Assembly (NCBI RefSeq): GCF_003318255.1
Contig: NZ_QOCF01000040.1
Span: 124,001-188,000, forward strand
Direction: 5' to 3'
DNA: 64,000 bases
Source: Ruegeria sp. A3M17
GTDB taxonomy: Bacteria > Pseudomonadota > Alphaproteobacteria > Rhodobacterales > Rhodobacteraceae
Below, one piece after another: positions 36,802-45,524 of the stretch. The position numbers and the translations under genes are program-made. Under the pieces are notes generated by a model. That model did no database searches and was not told the DNA's origin. It saw only the letters and a program-made list of their open reading frames with translations. Each line of letters begins with the position of its first letter. Within the stretch, counting starts at the first letter, position 1.

Positions 36802-38376
36802 ATGTCTGAACTGCGTGAAACCGCGATGTCGTCCAAGGCCTGGCCTTTTGAAGAGGCGCGCCGGTTGCTCAAACGCTATCAGAAAGGGGCTCCGGAAAAG
36901 GGATACGTGCTGTTTGAAACGGGCTATGGTCCCTCAGGTCTGCCCCATATCGGCACGTTTGGCGAAGTGGCGCGAACCACGATGGTCAAGCGCGCGTTTG
37001 AGGCGCTGTCGGATATCCCGACCAAGCTGATCTGTTTCTCGGACGATCTGGACGGCCTGCGCAAGGTGCCCAGCAATGTGCCGAATCCCGAGGTTCTGGA
37101 ACAGCATTTGCAACGCCCGCTGACTTCGGTACCTGATCCGTTTGGCACGCATGACAGCTTTGGCGAGCACAACAATGCGATGCTGCGCCGATTTCTGGAC
37201 ACGTTTGGGTTCGAATACGAGTTCTATTCGGCCAAGCATTTCTACGAATCCGGACAGTTTGACGAGATCCTGAAACGCGCGGTTGAGCGTTATGACGAGA
37301 TCATGGCGATCATGCTCAAAAGCTTGCGCGAAGAGCGACAGCAGACCTATTCGATCTTCCTGCCGCTGCACCCCGAAAGCGGGCGGGTCATGTATGTGCC
37401 GATGAAAAAGGTCTGTGCTGAGACCTACACCGTGACCTTTGACGATGAGACCGGCAAGGAATGGACTGTTCCCGTCACCGGCGGCAACGTCAAGCTGCAG
37501 TGGAAGCCGGATTTTGGGGCGCGTTGGGCTGCTCTGGGCGTTGATTTCGAGATGTACGGGAAGGAACACGCCACCAACGAAAAGATCTATGACGCGATCT
37601 GTCGTGCGCTGGGTGGCCGCGCGCCCGAGCATTTCTCGTATGAACTGTTCCTGGACGAAAACGGTCAGAAGATTTCCAAATCTTCGGGCAATGGCGTGTC
37701 GATCGACGAATGGCTGACCTATGCGCCGACCGAAAGCCTGACGTACTTCATGTATCAAAAGCCCAAGACGGCCAAGCGGATGCATTTCGATGTGATCCCG
37801 AAAGCCTATGACGAGTATCATCAGCAATTGCGGGCGTATCCGGGGCAGGATCTGAAGGCGCAGCTGAACAATCCCGTTTGGCACATTCATGGTGGGAACG
37901 TTCCGGAATCCACCTTGATCGTGCCATTCGCGATGCTGCTGAACCTGGCATCTGTGTCCGGGGCCGAGGACAAAGAGGCGCTGTGGGGCTTTATCCGTCG
38001 CTATGCGCCCGAGGCCACGCCCGACACCCATCCTGACTTGGATCAGGCTGCTGGCTTTGCCGTGCGTTATTTCAACGATTTCGTCAAACCTACCCGCCAG
38101 CACCGCGCACCGACCGATCAGGAACGCGAAGCGCTGGAAGCGCTGAAGGCCGCGCTTGAGGCTTATGATGGCCCGATTGAGGACGAGGCGCTGCAGTCGG
38201 TAGTCTATTCCATCGGACGCGAACGGTTCGACCCGATGCGCGGCTGGTTCACTGCGCTTTATGAGGTGCTGCTTGGTGCCTCGCAAGGCCCGCGCTTTGG
38301 TGGTTTCATCGCCCTTTATGGCGTTCCCGAAACCATCGCACTGATCGACAAGGCCTTGGCCGGAGAGCTGGTCTGA
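36802..38376 (+). CDS. lysS: Lysine--tRNA ligase, class I
   Basis: A 524-residue class I LysRS, the archaeal-type enzyme that replaces class II LysRS in many alphaproteobacteria. The HIGH-box equivalent is [11 protein letters not shown] and the KMSKS box is KISKSSGNG. The C terminus is the helical anticodon-binding bundle. The ATG at 36802 is placed 9 bp after GGAG; ATG 36826 is a possible shorter start. The closest upstream gene is phhB (121 bp away), so it probably has its own promoter. Confidence 0.95.
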   Translation: MSELRETAMSSKAWPFEEARRLLKRYQKGAPEKGYVLFETGYGPSGLPHIGTFGEVARTTMVKRAFEALSDIPTKLICFSDDLDGLRKVPSNVPNPEVLEQHLQRPLTSVPDPFGTHDSFGEHNNAMLRRFLDTFGFEYEFYSAKHFYESGQFDEILKRAVERYDEIMAIMLKSLREERQQTYSIFLPLHPESGRVMYVPMKKVCAETYTVTFDDETGKEWTVPVTGGNVKLQWKPDFGARWAALGVDFEMYGKEHATNEKIYDAICRALGGRAPEHFSYELFLDENGQKISKSSGNGVSIDEWLTYAPTESLTYFMYQKPKTAKRMHFDVIPKAYDEYHQQLRAYPGQDLKAQLNNPVWHIHGGNVPESTLIVPFAMLLNLASVSGAEDKEALWGFIRRYAPEATPDTHPDLDQAAGFAVRYFNDFVKPTRQHRAPTDQEREALEALKAALEAYDGPIEDEALQSVVYSIGRERFDPMRGWFTALYEVLLGASQGPRFGGFIALYGVPETIALIDKALAGELV

Positions 38377-38424
38377 TTTGACCTGAAACCGCGTGGGGCT
38401 ACTCTTTCAACAGGAGGTGGCCCC

Positions 38425-38826
38425 ATGCGTCGTTTACTACTTGCTATATCACTCAGTGCCGGACTGGCCACGGGCGCGTTCGCCCAAAGTGCCGAGATCG
38501 AGGCAAATATTACGGCGCAGATACAGGCGTTTAAGGCAGATGATTTTGCCACTGCCTATACCTTTGCAAGCCCCAACATCCAGAGCTTTTTCGGAACGCC
38601 CGAGAATTTCGGAGCGATGGTTCGTAATGGCTATCCGATGGTCTGGAGACCTGCTGATGTTCGCTTTCTGGAACTGCGAGAGGTTGCTGGTGCATTGTGG
38701 CAGAAGGTCATGATCACGGATAGCAACGGGCAAGTGCACGTTCTGGACTATCAGATGGTCCAGCAAGAAAACGGCTGGAAGATCAATGGCGTGCAGCTTT
38801 TGGGAAATTCAGATCCGGCTGCATGA
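38425..38826 (+). CDS. DUF4864 exported protein
   Basis: A 133-residue protein with a signal peptide (residues 1-20, cleavage FAQ-SA) and a DUF4864 domain: QIQAFKADDFATAYTFASPNIQ, a WRPADVRFLEL strand and a C-terminal WKINGVQLL strand typical of the NTF2-like fold. Function unknown. A GGGGC/GCCCC pairing (about 38395-38423) encloses the AGGAGG ribosome-binding site and could modulate translation. Confidence 0.85.
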   Translation: MRRLLLAISLSAGLATGAFAQSAEIEANITAQIQAFKADDFATAYTFASPNIQSFFGTPENFGAMVRNGYPMVWRPADVRFLELREVAGALWQKVMITDSNGQVHVLDYQMVQQENGWKINGVQLLGNSDPAA

Positions 38827-38961
38827 TGCAACACCACCGTCACGGTGATATGAGCGGCGGTTAATCCCTATTCGGTACTCAGGCTTTTGCGTTCGGGCAG
38901 CCCCGGACACTAGGTTTGTGCGCGTGGTGACCTGCTGCGCGCGATTGGGAAAGGGATTTCT

Positions 38962-41250
38962 ATGAACAAGGCAATCACCGACGGGATCGTCTTCATGCCA
39001 CCTGCTTTTGCGAATGGTCTGAGCGTCTGGTCCAGAGGCGACGGGACATCAGGTTCGCCAACCTATAACGGGGCACCGAACGGGGCATTCGTTCCGGCGG
39101 ATCCTGATTTCGGCGGTAGCCTTGAAATCCTGAAGGTGCAGGCAACCCAACAGCTGCGCTATATGGGGCAGACGCCCCTGATCCCGGGGTGCTATTTGCA
39201 GATCAAGGCGCGCGTCAAAGCCATCAGTGGTCCCTTGCCCCAGGTTCGCATTGCGGCCTGGGCTGGCGGGGCCGGCGACCAGCAAGTGGTTGGAGTTGTC
39301 GATCAGGGACCGGTCACGCAGCTTTCGGGCTATGGCACCGTACATGAAATCACAGCCATCGTTGGCAATGGTCAACGCTCGGGCGTCGACATGCCCTGGG
39401 GCGTTGCAGCGCTTTATGGGCATTTCGGTCTGAACATCGACGGTGCCAATGGGTCGCTCGTTCGGGTCGATGATATCGAGATCTCCGATGTCACCAGCAT
39501 CTTCCTGCGCGAAATGATCAGCACTGTCGACGTGCGAGACTATGGAGCAATCGGCGATGGCGTCGTCGACGATTCCGTAGCGTTCGAAGCAGCGGATCAG
39601 GCAGCTGGCGGTCGCCGGATTTATGTCCCGAAAGGCACCTATTTGCTGACGCAGAACACGTCGATGTCGTCCGAGATGGATTTTGAAGGCACCATCACCA
39701 TGCCCGACGACAAGATGCTGTTGCTGACCAAGAATTTCGACCTTCCGGCATATATTGCGGCATTTGGGGACGAAGAACTCGCGTTCAAAAAAGCGTTCCA
39801 GGCGCTGTTGAACAATTCGGATCATGAATCACTCGACATGGGCGGGCGCAAAATCTCGGTCACAGCGCCAATTGACATGGCCGCTGCCGTTCCGAACCGG
39901 CGGGGCGGGTTTTCCACTCGGCGCGTCATTCGCAACGGGCAGTTCGATGTCAAAAGCAGCGCGGCCTGGGATACCGAGACCTTCACCTCGGTCGCAACCT
40001 ACAACCCGGCGGATTCGACCAAGCTGACCAATGTGGAGAACATCGCCAACATTCCGGTTGGCGCGCTGGTGCAGGGCAATGGTGTTGGGCGTGAAATCTA
40101 TGTGCGCTCCAAGGATGTCGGCGCCGGAGAGATCAGGCTGAATGACCCGCTCTTTGATGCGGCGGGGACGCAAAACTTCACGTTCCAGTCGTTCAAATAC
40201 CTGTTGGATTTCAGCGGTTTCAGTACGTTGCGCAAATTTGGCATGGAAGAGATCGAATTTCAGTGCAACGGTCGCAGCAGTGCGATCCGGCTTGCGCCGT
40301 CCGGCAGTACTTTTGCGGTGACGAATTGCTTTATCAGCCGGCCCAAAGATCGCGGCATCACCTCGCACGGGACCGGATGTCAGGGGATGCTGATCGACAA
40401 TTGCCAGTTCCTGTCGACCGAAGAATCCTTCAACGTGTCCGACCGCAAATCCATCGCGTTGAATGCCAACGCAAACGATATCAAGCTACGGCACAATCGC
40501 GCCGTGCGGTTCCTGCATTTTGCTGTGCTGGCCGGATCCAACAACCTGATCTTAGGCAACCACTTTTTCCAGGGTGACAGCATTCCGCAAGGTATCCGCA
40601 GTGCCGGGTTGATCATGACCGGGACCTATAACAGCTCGACCATTTCCGAGAATTATGTCGACAACTGCTTTGTTGAATGGACCAATGAGAGGGATGCAAA
40701 CCCAGTCTACACAAGCGGGTATTCCTTCAGTTCGATGACCATTTCGGACAACATCTTTTATGCCAGCGAAGTCGCGCCGTGGTTCAGTCAGATCGTCATT
40801 CGCCCTCATGGGGCTGGGCACTATCTGAACGGAGTGGTCGTGACCGGGAACAAGTTCCGTTCAAGTAGCGGTCGCATCGAACGAGCCGACCGCGTCGATA
40901 CCAGCTTTGCCGATCTGAACCATTCCGCGCATCTGAACGTTATTTTCGAAGACAACACGTTCAACGGAATAAACGCAAAGGTGGAAAACCCGTTGCGGAT
41001 CCGACGCTCGCAACAATCGGCATCCTCGGTTTGGACCATTCCTTCTGACAGCCGGTTGCCCTTTGGCGGTAAGGCACGCGGGTGCGATGCGGTTACGGTG
41101 TTGGGGCCGCTCAGAAATGCGGGCGGGCAGATCGTTCATGCCACGCCCTATGTCGAGCTGGAGCAGGGCGCAAATCAGGACACTATCCAATTGCGCTGGC
41201 CTTTGCCCGTCAGTGGATCGGTGTCGGCCATCATGCGTATGGAATACTAA
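38962..41250 (+). CDS. Large right-handed beta-helix protein (pectate-lyase-3 / GH28-like)
   Basis: A 762-residue protein. The first 190 residues look like a carbohydrate-binding jelly roll (LRYMGQTPLIPGCYLQIKARV). After it the sequence VDVRDYGAIGDGVVDDSVAFEAADQAAGGRRIYVPKGTYLL marks the start of a pectate-lyase-superfamily beta-helix that runs to near residue 690, with repeated short Asn/Ser turns such as ISENYVDNCF. No signal peptide is visible. Such folds occur in polysaccharide lyases, epimerases and phage-type tail spikes; no catalytic residues can be assigned. Confidence 0.8.
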   Translation: MNKAITDGIVFMPPAFANGLSVWSRGDGTSGSPTYNGAPNGAFVPADPDFGGSLEILKVQATQQLRYMGQTPLIPGCYLQIKARVKAISGPLPQVRIAAWAGGAGDQQVVGVVDQGPVTQLSGYGTVHEITAIVGNGQRSGVDMPWGVAALYGHFGLNIDGANGSLVRVDDIEISDVTSIFLREMISTVDVRDYGAIGDGVVDDSVAFEAADQAAGGRRIYVPKGTYLLTQNTSMSSEMDFEGTITMPDDKMLLLTKNFDLPAYIAAFGDEELAFKKAFQALLNNSDHESLDMGGRKISVTAPIDMAAAVPNRRGGFSTRRVIRNGQFDVKSSAAWDTETFTSVATYNPADSTKLTNVENIANIPVGALVQGNGVGREIYVRSKDVGAGEIRLNDPLFDAAGTQNFTFQSFKYLLDFSGFSTLRKFGMEEIEFQCNGRSSAIRLAPSGSTFAVTNCFISRPKDRGITSHGTGCQGMLIDNCQFLSTEESFNVSDRKSIALNANANDIKLRHNRAVRFLHFAVLAGSNNLILGNHFFQGDSIPQGIRSAGLIMTGTYNSSTISENYVDNCFVEWTNERDANPVYTSGYSFSSMTISDNIFYASEVAPWFSQIVIRPHGAGHYLNGVVVTGNKFRSSSGRIERADRVDTSFADLNHSAHLNVIFEDNTFNGINAKVENPLRIRRSQQSASSVWTIPSDSRLPFGGKARGCDAVTVLGPLRNAGGQIVHATPYVELEQGANQDTIQLRWPLPVSGSVSAIMRMEY

Positions 41251-41271
41251 GCGGCGCGCGCCACAGGCGTT

Positions 41272-41955
41272 CTAGAACGTATTCCAGATTGCCAGCCTGA
41301 TGCCCGTATTTTTGCGGGCATCATTGCGCTCCAAGCCCAGAACCCATGTGGTGGGGCTGTCCTTGGTGCGGATCATGATCGAGGGCCTTATCCTCCAGTG
41401 CAGGGGGTGGTCGCTTTGATACGCGGTTTCGATCTGCAGCAGGGGGTTCATAAGGCGCGGGGATGACAGGCCTGCAGTAAGGTCCAACTTTCGATATATC
41501 GCATCATGCGTTCGAAATTCCAGCGCAGCGTCAACGGCGATCCAGCCATTGCCCCAGCCGGTTTGAAACCCTTTGCCGTATGAGAGCGTGGCTTTGTACA
41601 AGGCCCAGGCTCGCATCTGGCGATGATGGGCACCGATTGCAATCTCGGCAGCAAAGCGCCCTGCCTGTTCGAATTCGGCGACAGGCAAGCGGGCAAACAC
41701 CAGAGCATGCCCATAAATGTCGCGGTGCTCTTCAACGTCCAGGCCAAGGGTTAGCTTCTCTCGCATCCCGTACTCGGCATAAAATGACCCTTTGTAGTCG
41801 TATCCGTAATCCGGTTCCTTAAACGCCGTAACGGCAGTCGATACAAAAGCTGCGCCTTTGTCCCGCAACCAAGCACCAGACCAGGCTGGCGAGGCTGCCA
41901 ACAGCAAAATCAGAATGATCGAAACCCGGCGCATGCGCGCAGCATCTGTCAGCAT
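41272..41955 (-). CDS. Exported hypothetical protein, probably outer-membrane beta structure
   Basis: About 227 residues with a signal peptide (RRVSIILILLLAASPAWS) and a mature part rich in alternating hydrophobic strands and aromatic residues with a C-terminal Phe, as in small outer-membrane barrels. Repeated phrases such as YGYDYKGSFYAEYGMREKLTLGLDVEE are typical of strand-turn-strand hairpins. Start ATG 41955 is used; ATG 41934 would place the signal peptide at the extreme N terminus. No ribosome-binding site decides between them. Family not recognised. Confidence 0.65.
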   Translation of the reverse strand: MLTDAARMRRVSIILILLLAASPAWSGAWLRDKGAAFVSTAVTAFKEPDYGYDYKGSFYAEYGMREKLTLGLDVEEHRDIYGHALVFARLPVAEFEQAGRFAAEIAIGAHHRQMRAWALYKATLSYGKGFQTGWGNGWIAVDAALEFRTHDAIYRKLDLTAGLSSPRLMNPLLQIETAYQSDHPLHWRIRPSIMIRTKDSPTTWVLGLERNDARKNTGIRLAIWNTF

Positions 41956-42037
41956 GGTTAACGGATCGTTAGGATTTGGCTCAAATCTACAGGAACTTGA
42001 TGCCGCTGAATGGCAAAGGAAACACAAGATCTTTTCA

Positions 42038-42054
42038 AAACCTATGTTAGGTTT
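42038..42054. promoter_or_regulatory. 17-bp palindrome upstream of the ABM gene
   Basis: AAACCTA-TGT-TAGGTTT, perfect arms with a 3-bp centre, 24 bp before the start of the monooxygenase-fold gene. Position and symmetry suit a repressor operator; the regulator is unknown. Confidence 0.45.
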
Positions 42055-42077
42055 GAAACAGATAGAGGAGAATCCAG

Positions 42078-42404
42078 ATGCCGAAGATTGCCAAAGACAC
42101 CAGCGTCCAGACAGTTATCACGACCTTTGAAATGACGCCCGGCACCTGCCAGGACCTGCTGGAAGCTCTGACGGATGCTTATGCGGAATTCATCTCGAAA
42201 CAGCCCGGATTTGTGGCCGCGGGACTGCACGTGAATGACGCGCAGACCCGGATCGCCAACTATTCGCAATGGGAACGCCGCGAGGATTTTCTGGCCATGC
42301 TGCGCACCACGGAAATGCGAAACCGCAATCGGCAGATTAACGAGCTGTGCAAAAGTTTTGAGCCCGTGATGTATGAGGTGGCCGGGACCTTTGGTGGAGC
42401 CTGA
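42078..42404 (+). CDS. Antibiotic biosynthesis monooxygenase (ABM)-fold protein
   Basis: A 108-residue dimeric ferredoxin-like ABM-fold protein, visible from FEMTPGTCQDLLEALTDAYAEFISKQPGFVAAGLHVN and NYSQWERREDF. Family members include cofactor-free monooxygenases and haem-degrading enzymes; the specific reaction is unknown. AGAGGAGAATCCAG is a good ribosome-binding site. A palindrome sits upstream. Confidence 0.83.
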   Translation: MPKIAKDTSVQTVITTFEMTPGTCQDLLEALTDAYAEFISKQPGFVAAGLHVNDAQTRIANYSQWERREDFLAMLRTTEMRNRNRQINELCKSFEPVMYEVAGTFGGA

Positions 42405-42469
42405 TCTGAATCAATGCCTTACTGCCTGTGATGGTGCAGGATTCAGGCGTGAAAACGGAGGTGCGCGTC

Positions 42470-42877
42470 ATGTATCACAATATTCTTGTCCCCATTTCTT
42501 TTGATGCCGAAAGGGATATCTCGGGGCCGTTGAAGCTGGCCGAAATACTGGCGACATCGGATGCACAGGTCACGTTGCTGCACGTGGTCGAGCATATTCC
42601 GAGCTACGCCATTTCCTACATGCCGCCCGAGTATCTGGCCGAAGCTCGCAAGGCGCTGCAGATGGAACTGGACGCGCTTGCGGAAAAACTGCCCAACGCC
42701 AAAGGTGTTCTGGTCGAGGGTCATTCGGGCCGGACAATTCTTGACTGGGCAGTCGAACATAAGCCTGACCTGATCATCATGGCGTCTCACCGCCCGGGGA
42801 TGCAGGATTTGTTGCTGGGCTCAACGACCAACCATGTAGTGCGCCATGCGGCCTGCGCCGTTCATGTGGTGCGCTGA
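42470..42877 (+). CDS. Universal stress protein (UspA family)
   Basis: A 135-residue single-domain Usp: first strand YHNILVPISFD, a VTLLHVVEHIP strand, and the ATP-binding GMQDLLLGSTTNHVVRHAACAVHVV tail with a G-x-x-x-x-x-LGS pattern. ACGGAGG before the ATG at 42470 decides the start. Its last 16 bp overlap the convergent flavin-type oxidase gene. Confidence 0.92.
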   Translation: MYHNILVPISFDAERDISGPLKLAEILATSDAQVTLLHVVEHIPSYAISYMPPEYLAEARKALQMELDALAEKLPNAKGVLVEGHSGRTILDWAVEHKPDLIIMASHRPGMQDLLLGSTTNHVVRHAACAVHVVR

Positions 42878-43365
42878 TCGGGCCAGATATCGGTTGGGGC
42901 AAGGCGCCATGCCTTGCCAAAGCCGCCGTTCAAAATCGCATCGGAAATGGTGAACGTGACAAACCCGAAATCGGTGAAGTCGGCATAGAGCTTGGCCTTG
43001 GGCCTCAGGCTCAGATACCGAGTTCGCAGCGCGGCGTGTTTCTCTGTCCCTCTGGCGACGAACTGCGCGATGGCATGCAGCGTCAACCTTGGGTGCGTCA
43101 ACGGATCGCCTGTATCACCGGGTTCGCCAATCAACAGGGCACAGGCCGGATTGGCGGTCAATGCCCGGGTGTGGTCGGCCAGGGTTGAGATCAACGTGAC
43201 AGGATGCCCCTGACCATCCGTTGCAAGGGCCACGCGCGACACAGAAGGTAACGTCGTATCGGCGTGCAACACGGCCAGCGCGCCGAACGTCGCGTTTTCA
43301 ATCAGATTGCGGGCCATTTGGCAGGCTGTGTCATCAACTGGACGATACGGATCGGTGTTGGTCAT
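42862..43365 (-). CDS. Pyridoxamine 5'-phosphate oxidase-like (HugZ-type) FMN-binding protein
   Basis: A 167-residue split-barrel protein. The phosphate/FMN-binding strands FGALAVLHADTTLPSVSRVALATDGQGHPVTLISTLADHT are those of the PNPOx-like superfamily, and the shorter length suits the HugZ or general-stress subgroup rather than true PdxH. The FGFVTFTISDAILNGGFGKAWRL tail is typical of HugZ-like proteins. It overlaps the UspA gene at the 3' end. Possible roles are haem or flavin redox; unproven. Confidence 0.8.
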   Translation of the reverse strand: MTNTDPYRPVDDTACQMARNLIENATFGALAVLHADTTLPSVSRVALATDGQGHPVTLISTLADHTRALTANPACALLIGEPGDTGDPLTHPRLTLHAIAQFVARGTEKHAALRTRYLSLRPKAKLYADFTDFGFVTFTISDAILNGGFGKAWRLAPTDIWPDQRTT

Positions 43366-43478
43366 TGGTGCCTTAGCCTTGGGGGTTCATTCGGGTGCAA
43401 CATTATCCGCATTGCGACCAGTGCGCGAGGGGTCGTACAGGTCTCGATTTTGCCGCAAAGCCGGTTTAGGTGTCGGGT

Positions 43479-43910
43479 ATGGTTCTCAATGATTCCGAGC
43501 AGGGCTCGAATAGGAAAAACCAAAGAGCCGCAGCGCGGCATCGGCGTGCGGATGCGCTGCGCAGACGGGCGCTGTCGCCTTTTCGTATCATTCTCATGAT
43601 CCTCATGTTGCCCGCCACCACCGCTGCGATCGCGGTAGGTGTCTTTTTGCGGACATCGGAATTCGAAGGTCCCGATGCCCTTTTGCATCTGGTGGCCTTG
43701 GCTGGCTGCCAGGCCGCCGAAGCCTTGGTGCCAGGGCCGTACTGGGACGGTGAGCCGGGATACCACGCGCGCAACGATACGGATGGAGATGGTGTTGCCT
43801 GCGGGGCGACAGCTCCTCAGTTTGCACCCCCCCAAACGGCTGCGAATCCTCAACCGGCTGCGACGGCGCCTCAACGGCAGGTGGGTTCGGCCAAGTTCGT
43901 CCGGCCCTGA
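43479..43910 (+). CDS. Membrane-anchored excalibur calcium-binding domain protein
   Basis: A 143-residue protein with a strongly basic N terminus (many Arg in the first 30 residues), one membrane helix (about residues 35-56), a short excalibur domain with two Cys and the DTDGDGVACG calcium-binding loop, and a Pro/Ala/Gln-rich tail. The domain is related to the thermonuclease C terminus and is usually extracellular. The ATG at 43479 is chosen; GTG 43470 is possible. Role unknown. Confidence 0.72.
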   Translation: MVLNDSEQGSNRKNQRAAARHRRADALRRRALSPFRIILMILMLPATTAAIAVGVFLRTSEFEGPDALLHLVALAGCQAAEALVPGPYWDGEPGYHARNDTDGDGVACGATAPQFAPPQTAANPQPAATAPQRQVGSAKFVRP

Positions 43911-44007
43911 TCACCTCGACCCGAAACATTCAAATCTATGCTATAGTGCACGTGACGCGCCGCTTCGGCCGTCAGTGGGGGATTTCGCCCTGAAAGGGAG
44001 AAAAGTC

Positions 44008-44298
44008 ATGTTTGCACGTATTACGCAGTTTAAAATGAAGCCAGGCATGCGGGATGCTGCCGAGGCCAAAATGAAAGAATTGAAAGACCAGATTATGGGC
44101 ATGGAAGGCATGCACAGCTTTACCAATGTCATGAATGAAGACGGCACCGGATTTGTCGTCGCAGTTGTCCAAAGCGAGGAAACATCAAACGCGAACGCGT
44201 CCAAAGTGGCCAAGCTTTGGGGACATTTTGCCGAGTTTCTCGAAGGTCCGCCATCGCCTGCAGGGTATGACGTCGTGGTCCACTGGGACAAGGGATAA
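44008..44298 (+). CDS. Small ABM-like dimeric alpha-beta barrel protein
   Basis: A 96-residue protein beginning MFARITQFKMKPG with a ferredoxin-like beta-alpha-beta pattern (FTNVMNEDGTGFVVAVVQSEE) like stand-alone ABM or Dabb proteins. GGGAGAAAAGTC is a strong ribosome-binding site for ATG 44008. No catalytic residues can be named. It is 97 bp after the excalibur gene and 50 bp before the MmcQ-type gene. Confidence 0.75.
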   Translation: MFARITQFKMKPGMRDAAEAKMKELKDQIMGMEGMHSFTNVMNEDGTGFVVAVVQSEETSNANASKVAKLWGHFAEFLEGPPSPAGYDVVVHWDKG

Positions 44299-44348
44299 AA
44301 CCTCGCCCAGCGCTTGCCAAACCACACCCAATCGCCAAAATTGGGCTG

Positions 44349-44702
44349 ATGACCCGCGATGAATTCAACGACTTTTGTGCCAACCTCAAAGCCACCAGCC
44401 ATGTGGTACAATGGGGCAATGCGGATGTGTGGAAAGTGGGCGGCAAGGTGTTTGCGCTCTGTGGCTGGAACGACGGCAAGGATGCTTTCACTTTCAAAGC
44501 GACCGATCTGGCTTTTGAGGTGCTGGGCAGCGAACCTGGCATCCGCCCAGCGCCTTATCTGGCGTCACGGGGCATGAAATGGCTGCAGGTCTATGACCAA
44601 CGCGGGATGAGCGATGCGTCGCTGCGCGAGCATATCGTGACGTCCTACGAGTTGGTCGTGGCCAAGCTGACCAAGAAATTGCGGGCGGAATTGAGTGTTT
44701 AG
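44349..44702 (+). CDS. MmcQ/YjbR-family protein
   Basis: A 117-residue protein of the MmcQ/YjbR (CyaY-like) family, seen in the N-terminal MTRDEFNDFCANL helix, VWKVGGKVFALCGW, TFKATDLAFEVL and KWLQVYDQRGMSDASLREHIVTSYELV. Some members bind DNA in vitro. Its stop overlaps the convergent ORF6N gene by 4 bp. Confidence 0.9.
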   Translation: MTRDEFNDFCANLKATSHVVQWGNADVWKVGGKVFALCGWNDGKDAFTFKATDLAFEVLGSEPGIRPAPYLASRGMKWLQVYDQRGMSDASLREHIVTSYELVVAKLTKKLRAELSV

Positions 44703-45406
44703 CCCTTCATCGCCTGCAGCAATTCCAGCAGTTGTTTTCGGTCGCCGTCATCCGTGTAGTCACCGGTAGCCAGACGCTCGGCAATGCGCAGGCGCAGGCG
44801 TTCCTGCTGGGTGCGCACCTCTTCGCCCGCGGTCTCAGCTAGAGTTTTCATGATCATCGCCACCGCCTGTTGCCGCTTGGTAGTGGGGTTGGCGATATAG
44901 TCGACAAGGCTCTGCTGCCCGGAATCGAGGATGTTTTCGGCCAGATCACGCAGTTGATCGCCATTGGGCAGCAGCGGGGCAGGGGCGCTCTCGGGCGGTA
45001 GGATTTCTGGTACGCTGCGCGGGGTCTCGGCCAGCGCATTTGCGCCGTCTACAAAGGCCTCGGTGATCATTCGCGTGATCTTGATGGCGCGCGGGTCCTT
45101 GAACAGGGCCGAGGCGATGGCCACGCCGTAATCCGTATAGACCCACGGATTGACCCGCCGCCCGCCGCGGCCTTTGGGTTTTGAGATCACATTCTGTGAT
45201 TGCAAATTGGCGACCTCGGCATCGGTCAGCTGAAAGCGGTAACCCTCGAACAGGTCCTTGTTGCGCGACACGGCCTGATTGAAGGCGCTGACGGATTTTC
45301 CGTAGAACTGCGCCAGATCCTCGGCCAGCACCACGCGGGTGCCGCGCACCCGGTGAATGGCGCTTTGGACCTCATGCGTGCTGGGTAGGGTGTTGGAGTT
45401 TGTCAT
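44699..45406 (-). CDS. ORF6N-domain DNA-binding protein
   Basis: A 235-residue protein with an N-terminal ORF6N domain (HRVRGTRVVLAEDLAQFYGKSVSAFNQAVSRN, then YRFQLTDAEVANLQSQNVISK and VYTDYGVAIASALF), a domain found in phage antirepressors and in stand-alone bacterial proteins. The C-terminal half is helical (ERLRLRIAERLATGD) and may oligomerise. A 31-bp palindrome lies 7 bp upstream of the ATG, and the same ATCACA-N3-TGTGAT core recurs within the gene, so autoregulation is likely. No phage structural genes are adjacent. Confidence 0.85.
   Translation of the reverse strand: MTNSNTLPSTHEVQSAIHRVRGTRVVLAEDLAQFYGKSVSAFNQAVSRNKDLFEGYRFQLTDAEVANLQSQNVISKPKGRGGRRVNPWVYTDYGVAIASALFKDPRAIKITRMITEAFVDGANALAETPRSVPEILPPESAPAPLLPNGDQLRDLAENILDSGQQSLVDYIANPTTKRQQAVAMIMKTLAETAGEEVRTQQERLRLRIAERLATGDYTDDGDRKQLLELLQAMKG
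45186..45200. promoter_or_regulatory. Internal copy of the ATCACA-N3-TGTGAT operator core
   Basis: The same arms as in the upstream palindrome, with centre TTC, inside the ORF6N coding region where the DNA encodes SQNVI. Its position about 220 bp into the gene could allow looping repression, or the match could follow from codon choice at a conserved motif. Confidence 0.4.
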
Positions 45407-45412
45407 AGCAGC

Positions 45413-45443
45413 CGTTTGGAATCACAATTTGTGATTTCAAACG
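45413..45443. promoter_or_regulatory. 31-bp near-perfect palindrome upstream of the ORF6N gene
   Basis: Fifteen-base arms (45413-45427 and 45429-45443) around a single central T with one mismatch; the inner core is ATCACA-ATT-TGTGAT. It ends 7 bp before the ORF6N start codon, so a bound protein would cover the ribosome-binding site or promoter. There is no T run, which argues against a terminator. Confidence 0.75.
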
Positions 45444-45524
45444 TGGAGGAGAGAGCGCTGGGCTGCAAGTTTGAAGTTTGGGGGAGCGGGCTTGCCACAG
45501 CAGCAGAGTTGGTGATCGCACCCG

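Noticed and set aside
36934..38286. A 450-codon minus-strand reading frame
   Set aside because: Antisense shadow of class I lysS in GC-rich sequence.
41958..41972. CtrA-like TTAA-N7-TTAG motif
   Set aside because: One mismatch from TTAA-N7-TTAA, but it touches the start codon of an uncharacterised gene and short AT motifs are frequent by chance.
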